A stretch of 64,000 nucleotides of DNA from Deltaproteobacteria bacterium (GTDB lineage Bacteria; Desulfobacterota; Desulfomonilia; UBA1062). The number at the start of each line of letters is the position of its first letter. Positions within the stretch are counted from its first letter, which is position 1. Under the pieces are notes generated by a model. That model ran no database searches and was not told the origin of the DNA. It was given only the letters and a program-made list of their open reading frames with translations. The position numbers and the translations under genes were made by a program. The stretch spans positions 1-64,000 of the forward strand of contig JAKPQL010000090.1 of assembly GCA_029547045.1 (NCBI GenBank), written 5' to 3'. This document shows, one piece after another, positions 16,661 to 26,427 of this stretch.

Positions 16661-18059
16661 AGGACCCGCCCGCGTCCTTGGACCGGGTGAACCGGGTCCA
16701 GTCGCCGTCCGCACCCTTGTCGCCCGGGGCCAGCGATATCTTGCGCTGGTCGGGCTCCACCCGTTCGACGGTCACCGTGACGGGATCACCTTCGCGGAGC
16801 TTCTCCAGGGCGGCCGCGTCGTGGTGCTGGGCCATCACGGACTTGGGCAGGAGCCCCGTGACACCGGGTTCCAGACGGACGAAGTAGCCGAAGCGCTCCT
16901 TTTTCTCCACCACTCCCTCGCATACCTGGGCGGGCCGGTAGCGCTGGGCGATGCCGATCCACGGATCTCCCTCGGCCTCCTTCATGGAGAGCGAAACCTT
17001 CCGGCTGTCCGGCGAGATGTCCTTGATCATGACATCCACCTCGTCTCCCACGGCCACCATGTCCTCGGGCTTCTTCACCCGCCTGGTGTAACTCATCTCA
17101 GAGATGTGCACCAGTCCCTCGATGCCCGGGGCGATCTCCACGAACACCCCGAACTCCGCTATCCTCTTCACGGTCCCTTTCAGCCTGTCGCCGGGCTTGA
17201 ACCGGTTGAGCACGCTGCTCCAGGGGTCTTCCTGGGCCTGCTTCATGGACAGCGAGATGCGCTTGCGGCCGGTCTTGGCGTCGTCTTCCACGCCGATCAC
17301 CTTCACCGTGACCCGCTCGCCCATGTGCAGGATGTCCTCGGGGGACAGGACCCGCGACCAGCTCATCTCGGACACGTGCACCATGCCCTCGACCCTGTCC
17401 GAGAGCTCCACCAGGGCGCCGTACGGCATGATCCGGCTCACCGTTCCCTCGAGCACGGCCCCCACCTCCATGCGGTCGTAGAAGGCTGCCCTGGCCTCGG
17501 CCTGCTCCTTCTCCAGCAGGGTCCTGCGGGACAGGATGATGTTCCTGCCGTCCTCCTCGAGCTCGGTGATGAGAAAGAGGTAGGTCTTGCCGATGTGCAC
17601 GCCCTGATCCTCCGCACGGAACAGGTCCATCTGGCTGAACGGGCAGAACGCCCTTCGCTTGACCACCTCCACCCGGTACCCGCCCTTGACCTGCTCGATG
17701 ACCTTGCCCTCGATGGGCACGGCCTTCTCGTGGGCCTCCTGCAGGATGGTCAGGCCCCCGATGCCCGAGATGGCCTTGGACAGCCTGATCTCGCCGCCTT
17801 TCTTGGACATGACGAAGGCCTCGATGGTGTCCCCCACCTCCAGCTGCAGGGCGCCCTCCTCGTCGGCGAATTCGGCGCGGTCGATGACCCCGTCGAGCTT
17901 GTGGCCTGTGTCCACGAAGATGTGCTCCCTGCCGATGGAGATGATGGTGCCCTTGATCCGGTCCCCGATCTGGATGGCGCTGCGCTGGTCCTTCTCATAG
18001 GCATCGAGCAGCTCCGCCATGGTCTGTGCGCTGGTGTCGGTGTGGTTGTCGTCTGTCAT
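16608..18059 (-). CDS. S1-domain RNA-binding protein (ribosomal protein S1-like)
   Basis: A 483-residue protein with an acidic N-terminus and about five tandem S1/OB domains starting near residues 31, 117, 203, 290 and 377. The best preserved units read YGALVELSDRVEGMVHVSEM, GVFVEIAPGIEGLVHISEMS and FGYFVRLEPGVTGLLPKSVM. S1 proteins bind mRNA leaders and help start translation. Bacterial S1 usually has four to six domains, so this could be the main S1 or a paralogue. The Lys-rich tail (KLQKALDRKKT) is typical of S1-like proteins. It is alone on its strand and convergent with pdxT. Confidence 0.88.
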   Translation of the reverse strand: MTDDNHTDTSAQTMAELLDAYEKDQRSAIQIGDRIKGTIISIGREHIFVDTGHKLDGVIDRAEFADEEGALQLEVGDTIEAFVMSKKGGEIRLSKAISGIGGLTILQEAHEKAVPIEGKVIEQVKGGYRVEVVKRRAFCPFSQMDLFRAEDQGVHIGKTYLFLITELEEDGRNIILSRRTLLEKEQAEARAAFYDRMEVGAVLEGTVSRIMPYGALVELSDRVEGMVHVSEMSWSRVLSPEDILHMGERVTVKVIGVEDDAKTGRKRISLSMKQAQEDPWSSVLNRFKPGDRLKGTVKRIAEFGVFVEIAPGIEGLVHISEMSYTRRVKKPEDMVAVGDEVDVMIKDISPDSRKVSLSMKEAEGDPWIGIAQRYRPAQVCEGVVEKKERFGYFVRLEPGVTGLLPKSVMAQHHDAAALEKLREGDPVTVTVERVEPDQRKISLAPGDKGADGDWTRFTRSKDAGGSFSSLGDKLQKALDRKKT

Positions 18060-18180
18060 GTGCGACCTCGAGTGTGTTCGGTGGTTTCAGGTAAGAGGAT
18101 GCTATAGTGGAAAACGCCTGCGGAGTAAATGCCAAAATACAGCGGAATCTCCGGTCCAGTGCCGCCGCTTCTGCATTCCA

Positions 18181-19086
18181 TCAGGAGATGGTGAGCCACC
18201 GGTACTCCCGCACATGCTCCAGGAACTCGAGGACGATGGCCTGGTCGTCCGTGGCAGCGGCCTGCGCGGTGAAGATGAACCTCCAGGAGGGTTTCTCCGG
18301 GATGCCCAGCAGCTCCAGGAGGGAGCCGGTCCGCGTTTCCCTCCCCAGGGCCCGGGCCACGGCCGTGAGGTGGGAGAACCGTACGGTGTACTCGCTGTGG
18401 CCGTGGAGCCTGATTTCCCGGGGGAAGGAGTCCAGGGAGAGGCCCCGGGCGAGGTAGGGCATGCCCCTCGGTATGATGGGGTCGCAGGAGTGCTCGCTGA
18501 GGAAAGCGGGCACTCCCGATCTGCACAGGGACTCCACCAGGCGGATGGCGCCGGTGTTGAGGGTGAACTCCCCGTGTTCCGGGACGGCGAGGCCGTAGCC
18601 TTCGATGATGCTGCGGGCTTCTTCCCGCAGGTCACGGGCGTGGAGGCCCTTTGTCACGTCCAGGTCGCCCATGACCTCGTTCACGATGACAAGGTCGCAG
18701 CCCCTGATGGACCCCATGACGTCGTGGATGTCGGCCTGGACGAACGAGACCCTGTCCCTGAAATCGGCGAGGCGCTCCTGCTGTCTTCTCAGGAGACGCC
18801 GGGAGAGGTCCACCATGCATGCCTTCCGGATCCTGTGGCCGTGAGCCTTCAGGAGCCCGAGCATGAGGGTGCCGTACCCGCCGCCTGCCTCGAGCACGAA
18901 GGCGGCCTCCGGCAGCAGGCCCTGCTCGACGAGGAATCCTCCCAGCACGCCGCCGTAGGTTCCATCCATGCCCAGCGTCCGGGTGTAGGACGTTGGGCCG
19001 GCGCCCAGCGACTCGCAGATGGTGAGCTCCTTCATGAGGTCGACGGGGGAGTTCCGGTGGAAATCCCTGGTGGAACAGGTCGTCAT
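18181..19086 (-). CDS. Class I SAM-dependent methyltransferase, unknown substrate
   Basis: A 301-residue protein with SAM motif I VLEAGGGYGTLMLGLL (about 63-78). An acidic second-strand end (VDLSRRLL), VQADIHDVMGS and a post-II strand DLVIVNEVMGDLD follow. The layout, with a short N-terminal region reading SYTRTLGMDGTYGGVLGGF, recalls the MidA/SAM-dependent MTase group acting on proteins or small molecules. No clear SD precedes the ATG at 19086, and the true start may be downstream. It is divergent from the degP-like gene. Confidence 0.7.
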   Translation of the reverse strand: MTTCSTRDFHRNSPVDLMKELTICESLGAGPTSYTRTLGMDGTYGGVLGGFLVEQGLLPEAAFVLEAGGGYGTLMLGLLKAHGHRIRKACMVDLSRRLLRRQQERLADFRDRVSFVQADIHDVMGSIRGCDLVIVNEVMGDLDVTKGLHARDLREEARSIIEGYGLAVPEHGEFTLNTGAIRLVESLCRSGVPAFLSEHSCDPIIPRGMPYLARGLSLDSFPREIRLHGHSEYTVRFSHLTAVARALGRETRTGSLLELLGIPEKPSWRFIFTAQAAATDDQAIVLEFLEHVREYRWLTIS

Positions 19087-19191
19087 ATGGGGGTGTCCTA
19101 TAGCGGATTTTCCCCGGCAAGTACAGGGGTTCGTCCATTGAAGCGCCCGGCAATCTGTGCTATGTGCCCCGCAGAGAAAGGAGGGACAGCG

Positions 19192-20571
<1,380 letters not shown>

Positions 20572-20611
20572 TGCCCCCGGTGACGGTGGGGCAGGGACAG
20601 GGGGAGCGTCC

Positions 20612-21064
20612 GTGCGGGCGGTGATCCAGCGGGTGAGCGGGGCCGGCGTCCACGTGGACGGCGTGGAGGTGTCCCGCATCGGCAGCGGGCTCTGCTGTCT
20701 CGTGGGAGTTGAAGCGGATGATGGCGCGGACGACTGCCTGTACATCGCACGGAAGATCGTGGGTTTGCGGATTTTCGACGATGAATCCGGGGTCATGAAC
20801 CGCGACGTGGTCGAGGCGGGGGGAGATATCCTCCTCGTCTCCCAGTTCACCCTGCTCGGCGACGCCAGGAAGGGCAGGAGGCCGTCTTACTCGCGTTCCG
20901 GGGACGTGGAAGCCGCCCGGGCCGTCTTCGAGGGGTTCGTCGGGATGGTGAAGGGACTGTTCCCGGGGAGGGTTGCCACGGGCGTGTTCCAGGCCCTCAT
21001 GGACGTGGCCATGGTCAACCACGGCCCGGTGACCATCCTTCTCGACAGCAGGAAGCTGTTCTAG
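20612..21064 (+). CDS. dtd: D-aminoacyl-tRNA deacylase (Dtd)
   Basis: A 150-residue cytosolic enzyme that cleaves D-amino acids, and also Gly mischarged on tRNA-Ala, from tRNA. It begins with GTG (VRAVIQRVSGAGVHVDG) behind GGGGGAGC. The conserved motif LLVSQFTLLGDARKG (SQFT) is at about 76-90. The cross-subunit Gly-cis-Pro motif is NHGPVTILLDS near the end. It follows the protease gene by 40 bases and may be co-transcribed. It converges with the thioredoxin operon. Confidence 0.95.
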   Translation: MRAVIQRVSGAGVHVDGVEVSRIGSGLCCLVGVEADDGADDCLYIARKIVGLRIFDDESGVMNRDVVEAGGDILLVSQFTLLGDARKGRRPSYSRSGDVEAARAVFEGFVGMVKGLFPGRVATGVFQALMDVAMVNHGPVTILLDSRKLF

Positions 21065-21077
21065 GGCGCAGGAAGCT

Positions 21078-21428
21078 TCAGCCCTTGAGCGCCCTGATCC
21101 TCTCCAGGAGCTTTGCCTCGGGCATGGCGCCAACGATGTCGCCCACCTTCTGGCCGTTTTTGAACACCAGGAGGTTCGGGATGGAGCGGATGCCGAACTT
21201 CCTCGCCGTCTCCGGGTTCTTGTCCACGTCCAGCTTGGCGAACACGATCTCTCCCTGGTTCTTCTGGGCCAGGCTCTCCACGATGGGTGTGAGCATCTTG
21301 CACGGCCCGCACCACTCGGCCCAGCAGTCCACCACGATGAACGGGTACGTGGCGATGGCCTGGTCCACGTCCTGATCCGTCAGGGTCAGCACGGTTCCAG
21401 GATTGTCCGGTAACTTCTCCTGTGCCAT
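21078..21428 (-). CDS. trxA: Thioredoxin
   Basis: A 116-residue thioredoxin with the redox motif DCWAEWCGPCKMLTPIVE (WCGPC), the cis-Pro segment FGIRSIPNLLVFKNGQKVG and FAKLDVDKNPETARKF. The ATG at 21428 follows GGAGGAGACC and is preferred over the upstream one at 21440. It lies 21 bases after trxB, forming a trxB-trxA operon. Confidence 0.95.
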   Translation of the reverse strand: MAQEKLPDNPGTVLTLTDQDVDQAIATYPFIVVDCWAEWCGPCKMLTPIVESLAQKNQGEIVFAKLDVDKNPETARKFGIRSIPNLLVFKNGQKVGDIVGAMPEAKLLERIRALKG

Positions 21429-21449
21429 GGTCTCCTCCACTGCTCGTTC

Positions 21450-22406
21450 TTACGGTGTGTATCCCCCGTAGGATGTCCCTTTCAGTCCGCTCACGTACTC
21501 GTAGGCCGCAAAGGCTGCGGTGGCGCCGTCTCCGCAGGCCGTCACCACCTGCCGCAGCAGTTTCCTCGTGCAGTCCCCGCAGGCGAAGATGCCGGGTGCA
21601 GAGGTCTGCATGTGGCTGTCCACCGTGATGTATCCCGAGTTGTCCAGATCCGCCACCCCCTTGAGCATGCCGGTGTTGGGGATGGTGCCCGTGAAGATGA
21701 ACACGCCGTCCGCCTCCAGGGTCCTCTTCGCAGCCGGGTCGCGCACGTCCTGCAGCCTGACGGCCCGCACCGCGTCATCGCCCGTGATCTCCTCCACCAC
21801 GGCGTTCCATGCGAAGGATATCTTCTCGTTGGCCTTGGCCCGCTCCTGGAGCACCGCCGTAGCCCTGAGCCGGTCCCTTCGGTGCACGATGGTCACGCTC
21901 GCGGCGAAGTTCGTCAGGTACAGGGCCTCCTGCACCGCGGTGTCACCGCCGCCCACCACCACGACCCTGCCGCCACGGTAGAAGGGGCCGTCGCAGGTGG
22001 CGCAGTAGGACACGCCCCTGCCGGTGAACTCCGCTTCTCCCGGCACGCCGAGGTGCGCATACTCGGTACCCGTGGCCACTATGACGGACAGGGCCGTATG
22101 GGCGCCGGAGGATCCCTGCACCTTCCAGCACGCATGCCCTCCCTCGTCGTGGCGGCTGACGGCGCTCGTGTCGTCGTCCGTGATCTCGAGGCCGAACCTG
22201 AGCGCCTGCCTGGTGAAGAGCTCCACCAGTTCGAACCCGCCGATCCCGTCTGGGAAGCCGGGATAGTTCTCGATGAGGTCCGTGGTGGTGATGAGGCTCG
22301 GGTTGAACGCGCTGCGCACCAGGAGTGCCTTCATGCTCGCCCTGGCGGCGTAGATCCCTGCCGTGAGACCGGCAGGACCCCCTCCGATGATGATCACGTC
22401 ATGCAT
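21450..22406 (-). CDS. trxB: Thioredoxin-disulfide reductase
   Basis: A 318-residue FAD/NADPH flavoenzyme that reduces the adjacent thioredoxin. The FAD site is DVIIIGGGPAGLTAGIYAAR at residues 3-22. The active-site disulfide is VSYCATCDGPFYRG. The NADPH-site motif is VVVVGGGDTAVQEALYLTN. The C-terminal FAD motif is GIFACGDCTRKLLRQVVTA. The track ORF starts at 22445; the ATG at 22406, after GGGAGACGG, matches the family start. Confidence 0.95.
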   Translation of the reverse strand: MHDVIIIGGGPAGLTAGIYAARASMKALLVRSAFNPSLITTTDLIENYPGFPDGIGGFELVELFTRQALRFGLEITDDDTSAVSRHDEGGHACWKVQGSSGAHTALSVIVATGTEYAHLGVPGEAEFTGRGVSYCATCDGPFYRGGRVVVVGGGDTAVQEALYLTNFAASVTIVHRRDRLRATAVLQERAKANEKISFAWNAVVEEITGDDAVRAVRLQDVRDPAAKRTLEADGVFIFTGTIPNTGMLKGVADLDNSGYITVDSHMQTSAPGIFACGDCTRKLLRQVVTACGDGATAAFAAYEYVSGLKGTSYGGYTP

Positions 22407-22519
22407 GCCAATCCGTCTCCCGTTCTTGTGCGGGAGGTGCGACACGGCGATTTGAGTTCATCTGGTCGTCCCTCCTGTGGTATAGCTACAATAGAAACGA
22501 TCTCGACGGAGGTCAAGTC

Positions 22520-23014
22520 ATGAAGAGATTTCTCTGGGCCATGCTTCTGGTGATCCTTGTCCCTTCGGTCTCGGAGGGTGCCGGGTATGTCGCGCTGAAC
22601 TACGGAACAGGGGGCGAGGTGGACGAATCGAGCTACGGGATAGAACTGGGGGGCATCTTCCTCTCCTCCCACCACCCCAGGGGAGGCGCCTTCAGCGTGG
22701 GCCTCGGGGTGAGCATCGCCGACACGGACGAGGACCCGCCCGCAAACCCCACCCGGAAGTACAACGACGGCAATGAGCAGGAGGTATCGCTGGTGCTGGG
22801 CGCGGAGATCACGCCTGCCTTCTTCGGCGTGGCGGGGGTGGGCTATGCCAGCCAGGACATCGTGAAACCCGGTATCGACCCCGGGGGCGATTCGGACACC
22901 GACCGGAACGCATCCTGGATGCTCGGGGCGCGCTACGTGGTGGAGTGGTTCAACATCGGCGTGGGCTATCATTCCCGCCGGGGCGTCATGGCCGGCATCG
23001 GGGTGGCCTTCTGA
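22520..23014 (+). CDS. Small outer-membrane beta-barrel-like protein, unknown function
   Basis: A 164-residue exported protein. Its signal peptide is MKRFLWAMLLVILVPSVSEG (cleavage around SEG-AGY). The mature part alternates short beta-strands and loops (YGIELGGIFLSS, AFSVGLGVSIADT, VSLVLGAEI, FFGVAGVGYASQD). It ends in VGYHSRRGVMAGIGVAF with C-terminal Phe, the usual signal for outer-membrane barrel insertion. An acidic loop (DTDEDPPANP) may be surface-exposed. The SD GACGGAGG precedes the ATG. It is followed by a run of lipoprotein genes on the same strand. Confidence 0.7.
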   Translation: MKRFLWAMLLVILVPSVSEGAGYVALNYGTGGEVDESSYGIELGGIFLSSHHPRGGAFSVGLGVSIADTDEDPPANPTRKYNDGNEQEVSLVLGAEITPAFFGVAGVGYASQDIVKPGIDPGGDSDTDRNASWMLGARYVVEWFNIGVGYHSRRGVMAGIGVAF

Positions 23015-23100
23015 CCGGCTCCCGCCGGTTCGAGGCGCCGGTTTCACCCGGAACCTGAGCCCCAGTTTCCCTCGCAACGGTGGAGGATAACGGCGCAGCC

Positions 23101-24498
23101 ATGAAGACACCCTGTCGGGCCGCCCTCCTGGGTCTTGCCCTCATCCTCGTGTGCTGCGGATGCTCCAGCCTGCAGAACTACACCCTCAGGTCCGCCCCGG
23201 CCAGGGCATCAGCGGCGTCCGGTGATTATCAGACAGCCCTGAGCGTCTTCCCGGAGAGCGATGCCAGGGGGGCCAACGAGATCCTGGTCCGTCTCGAGCG
23301 GGCCATGATCCTCCAGGACATGGGCAGATTCGAAGAGAGCTCCCGCGAGTTCGAGCTGGCGGCGGACAGGATCACGGAGCACGAGGAGAAGGCCGTGATT
23401 TCGGCCTCGCAGGCACTCGCCCAGGCAGGGACCCTGCTCATCAACGAACAGGTCATGACCTATGAGGGAGAGGACTTCGAGACCATCATGCTCCATACGC
23501 TCAACATCGTGAACTACCTCATGCGCGGCGACCTGGAGGGAGCCAGGGTGGAGGTCCGCAGGGCCTACAGCCGCCAGAAGGCACTGCGGGAGAAGCATGA
23601 AAAGGAGCTCGCGCAGGCCTCGCAGCAGCCGGATTCCGCCGGGTGGGAGCGGTCCCTGGAAAGCGGGGATTCCCAGGGGTATGCCCGGCTGAGGGAGAGG
23701 GCCGCCACCGTCCGGAGCGTCTACCAGAACGCCTTCGCGTCATACCTTTCGGCCCTGGTCTATGAGCTGCATGGGGAGCTCGACGAGGCATACATCGACG
23801 TGAAGGATGCTTACAATGCCTATCCCGAGGCCCTTGGCATCCGGGCCGACCTGGTGCGCCTGAGCAGGGCGCTGGGGCTTCGGGAAGATACGCAGCGGTG
23901 GGAAGGGACATTCGGCCGCCAGGCCCTGCCGCCCAGGGACGCGGTGGACGTGTTCGTGGTCTTCTGCCATGGACAGGCCCCCGTCAGGGAGCCCGTTACG
24001 CTGCCCATACCCATCAGGGGCGGGATGGTGTTCGCGTCCCTGCCCGTGTACCGGTTCATCCCGTCGGGGGTGTCGGGGGCCGTGGTGAGCGCCGGGGATG
24101 CGCGAATGGAGACCTCCACCGTATGCGACGTGGATGCCATTGCCGCACGCAACCTGCTTGACCGGTTTCCTCTCCTCTTCGCCAAGCAGGTGGCCCGGTC
24201 GTATCTCAAGGCGCGCTCGGTGAGCACCATGGAACGGCAGCACGGAGCCGCCGGAGCATTGCTGGGAGTGCTGTTCTCCGCCGTGACCGAGCAGGCGGAC
24301 CTGCGGACGTGGTCCATGCTCCCCAAACAGATTCAGACCGCCAGGCTCCTCGTGCCGACTCACACCCCGGCGGTGACCCTCCAGGCGGTCCCGGGCGGGC
24401 CGCAGGCAACGGTGCCCATCCCGGCCGGGGCGCGGCATCTCCTCGTATACTGCAGGTCCACGGATGCGGGCTTGAGCATACACACAAAATGGTATTAA
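23101..24498 (+). CDS. COG3014-type lipoprotein with TPR-like repeats
   Basis: A 465-residue lipoprotein (lipobox LILVCCGC, Cys at about 20). Helical TPR-like repeats come first (RASAASGDYQTALSVF, LQDMGRFEESSREFELAADR), then the family's conserved core VNYLMRGDLEGARVEVRRAY and ALVYELHGELDEAYIDVKDA. The C-terminal beta-rich half ends VPIPAGARHLLVYCRS. COG3014 proteins are found beside LpoB and YcfL-type lipoproteins, exactly as here, but their role is unknown. GTG at 23080 begins the track ORF. I prefer the ATG at 23101 because it opens the signal peptide, although the GGAGG lies 13 bases away. Confidence 0.8.
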   Translation: MKTPCRAALLGLALILVCCGCSSLQNYTLRSAPARASAASGDYQTALSVFPESDARGANEILVRLERAMILQDMGRFEESSREFELAADRITEHEEKAVISASQALAQAGTLLINEQVMTYEGEDFETIMLHTLNIVNYLMRGDLEGARVEVRRAYSRQKALREKHEKELAQASQQPDSAGWERSLESGDSQGYARLRERAATVRSVYQNAFASYLSALVYELHGELDEAYIDVKDAYNAYPEALGIRADLVRLSRALGLREDTQRWEGTFGRQALPPRDAVDVFVVFCHGQAPVREPVTLPIPIRGGMVFASLPVYRFIPSGVSGAVVSAGDARMETSTVCDVDAIAARNLLDRFPLLFAKQVARSYLKARSVSTMERQHGAAGALLGVLFSAVTEQADLRTWSMLPKQIQTARLLVPTHTPAVTLQAVPGGPQATVPIPAGARHLLVYCRSTDAGLSIHTKWY

Positions 24499-24517
24499 AT
24501 GGTACAAGGAGGGGAAT

Positions 24518-24949
24518 ATGAAAAGACACAGCCTCTTTCTGTCGCTTCTGGCAGTGGCTTTGGCGGCCTGTGCCGGCACTGCCCCCAATGTCCTGCACGT
24601 CCAGGCCGGCCCGGCGGGTGCCGGCTCCACGAAGATCGAGATCAATGACCGGTACCTGGAGCGTGCCGTCGCCTTCGGCGAGGTGAGCGTCAAGGCGCTG
24701 GGTGCAGGGGGCTCATATGAGGTCCAGGTGCCCTTGACCAACCTCACCGAGCGCGATATCGCCTTCGAGTACCGGTTCATGTGGTACGACGCGCGCGGAT
24801 TCGAGCTGAGCACCGTCACCTCGTGGCTGCCCGCGGTGCTCGGCGCTCAGGAGACCAGAGGATTCCGGTCCGTGAGCCCTGCGGCGAGCGCTGCCTCGTT
24901 CAAGCTCATGGTGCGCAGCTCCAAGCCCGTGACCCCCACCGGGTCGTAA
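24518..24949 (+). CDS. YcfL/DUF1425-family lipoprotein
   Basis: A 143-residue lipoprotein (signal peptide ending LAVALAAC). A small beta-sandwich domain follows, typical of the DUF1425 (YcfL) family: VQVPLTNLTERDIAFEYRF, WYDARGFELS and a late SFKLMVRSS. In enterobacteria ycfL is the immediate neighbour of lpoB, and the same order is seen here. A strong SD (CAAGGAGGGGAAT) precedes the ATG. Function unknown, probably a periplasmic or outer-membrane accessory of the LpoB system. Confidence 0.8.
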   Translation: MKRHSLFLSLLAVALAACAGTAPNVLHVQAGPAGAGSTKIEINDRYLERAVAFGEVSVKALGAGGSYEVQVPLTNLTERDIAFEYRFMWYDARGFELSTVTSWLPAVLGAQETRGFRSVSPAASAASFKLMVRSSKPVTPTGS

Positions 24950-24974
24950 GAGAAGAACAGGAGGTGAACCCCCT

Positions 24975-25571
24975 ATGATGAGAACCATACTGTACCTCGG
25001 GACGGCCGTGCTCGTCGCCATGGCCTCGGGCTGCGCGAGCACCCCGGAGGTGAGCTACGGCAGCGCGGACCAGGTGGAGACGGTTACCACGGACTTCGGC
25101 TCCACCGATTTGCAGATGATCGCCGAGAAGATGGTGAACTCCCTGCTCGCGAGCCCGGTCATCGCCGCCGGGACGAAACCAGTGTTCTATGTCCAGAAGG
25201 TGCGGAACAAGACCGACGAGCACATCGACACGACCGCCGTGACGGACAAGATCCGGGTCACCCTGCTCAAATCGGGCAGGGTGCGGTTCACGGCCGTTGC
25301 CGACGTCAAGGACGAGCTGGTGAACCAGCTCGAGTTCCAGACCAGCTCCGGCATGGTGGACCCGGCCACGGCACGGTCCATGGGCAGGCTCGTGGGGGCC
25401 GAATACTTCCTCTACGGCGAGCTCACCTCCATCAGGAAGTCTGCGGGCCGCGTCAAGGACGTGTACTACAAGTTTACCCTGAACCTGGTGAACATCCAGA
25501 ACGGGCTCATCGAGTGGGCCGACGAGAAGGAGATCAGGAAGCAGGCGAAGAAGCCCCTCCTGGGAGGATGA
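24975..25571 (+). CDS. lpoB: LpoB-like penicillin-binding-protein activator
   Basis: A 198-residue outer-membrane lipoprotein (lipobox AMASGC). Segments shared with LpoB are KPVFYVQKVRNKTDEHIDT, KIRVTLLKSGRVRFTAVAD and GAEYFLYGELTSIRK, and the end is LVNIQNGLIEWADEKEIRKQ. LpoB spans the periplasm from the outer membrane and stimulates PBP1b glycan synthesis. The linker before the globular domain is short (about 20 residues), as seen outside enterobacteria. The SD AGGAGGTGAACC precedes the ATG. It is the last gene of the COG3014-YcfL-LpoB group. Confidence 0.85.
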   Translation: MMRTILYLGTAVLVAMASGCASTPEVSYGSADQVETVTTDFGSTDLQMIAEKMVNSLLASPVIAAGTKPVFYVQKVRNKTDEHIDTTAVTDKIRVTLLKSGRVRFTAVADVKDELVNQLEFQTSSGMVDPATARSMGRLVGAEYFLYGELTSIRKSAGRVKDVYYKFTLNLVNIQNGLIEWADEKEIRKQAKKPLLGG

Positions 25572-25698
25572 GACGGCATTCCTCCAGCGTACCTGGACAG
25601 TGCCGGAGCACGGGAGCATCTGCGGCAGGTTTGCCTTGACTCCGGCGGCAGGGAACGGATACAAAGCGATGTCGATCGTCTGAGCGGAGGTGATTCTC

Positions 25699-26247
25699 AT
25701 GGATGTAGAGCATAAACTCGAAAAGGTGACCACCAGGACGCTGGTGCTCTTCGGCACCATTGCACTGCTCGTCCTGTTCTCCAACCCCAGGTGGTGGTCC
25801 TGCCTCATCGGCATCATACCGGTCATCGCCGGGGAGACGCTGCGGTTCTGGGCCACCGGGCACCTGCGCAAGAACGAGGAGCTCACCACGTCCGGACCCT
25901 ACGCTCACCTGCAGTCCCCGCTGTACCTGGGCAGCTACCTGATCGGCACGGGCCTGTGCATCATGGCGCTGAACCCGGTCATCTGGATCATCGCGTCGCT
26001 GATATTCTTTGTCCACTATGTGCCGAGAAAGCAGGAGGTGGAGTGGGGACGGCTGGAGAGGCGCTTCGGCGAGGAATTCCTCCGCTACAAGCGGGAGGTC
26101 AAGTACTTCATCCCCCGCCTCGACCCCTATCCCGAGGGCAGCAAGCACCTCTGGTCCTTCGCCCAGGCCATCGAGAACACCGAGCACCAGACCGCCATCG
26201 TGGTGCTGGTCATCACCTTCCTCGTCATGTCCAAGCTGTTCTGGTGA
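25699..26247 (+). CDS. Isoprenylcysteine/phospholipid methyltransferase-like integral membrane protein
   Basis: A 182-residue integral membrane protein with an N-terminal helix pair (TLVLFGTIALLVLFS, WSCLIGIIPVIAGETLRFW) and the ICMT/PEMT SAM-binding motifs. These are GHLRKNEELTTSGPYAHLQSP (TSGPYxxxRHP-like) and the later ERRFGEEFLRYKREVKYFIP. A last helix (TAIVVLVITFLVMSKLFW) ends the protein. Family members methylate isoprenylcysteine, phospholipids or quinone-like lipids; the substrate is unknown. The ATG at 25699 follows GCGGAGGTGATTCTC and is preferred over GTG at 25690. A terminator follows. Confidence 0.8.
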   Translation: MDVEHKLEKVTTRTLVLFGTIALLVLFSNPRWWSCLIGIIPVIAGETLRFWATGHLRKNEELTTSGPYAHLQSPLYLGSYLIGTGLCIMALNPVIWIIASLIFFVHYVPRKQEVEWGRLERRFGEEFLRYKREVKYFIPRLDPYPEGSKHLWSFAQAIENTEHQTAIVVLVITFLVMSKLFW

Positions 26248-26273
26248 GGCAGGTGCACGTGGATATGAGAAAC

Positions 26274-26304
26274 AAGGCCGGGCAGCTATCTCCCCGGCCT
26301 TTTT
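26274..26304 (+). terminator. Rho-independent terminator
   Basis: AAGGCCGGG pairs with CCCGGCCTT over a 10-base loop and runs into TTTTT. It ends the methyltransferase-like transcription unit. A second small stem (CGGGG...CCCCG, then GACTTTTTG) follows within 40 bases. Confidence 0.9.
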
Positions 26305-26427
26305 AGCGGCTGCGAACCGGGGGTGTGATAACCCCGAGGACTTTTTGTATGGAAACCTTGATCGGAAGATCATATAGTGATAGGGATATCAGGATTGGCG
26401 GTTGACACCTCATTGAGGAGTGTTGTT

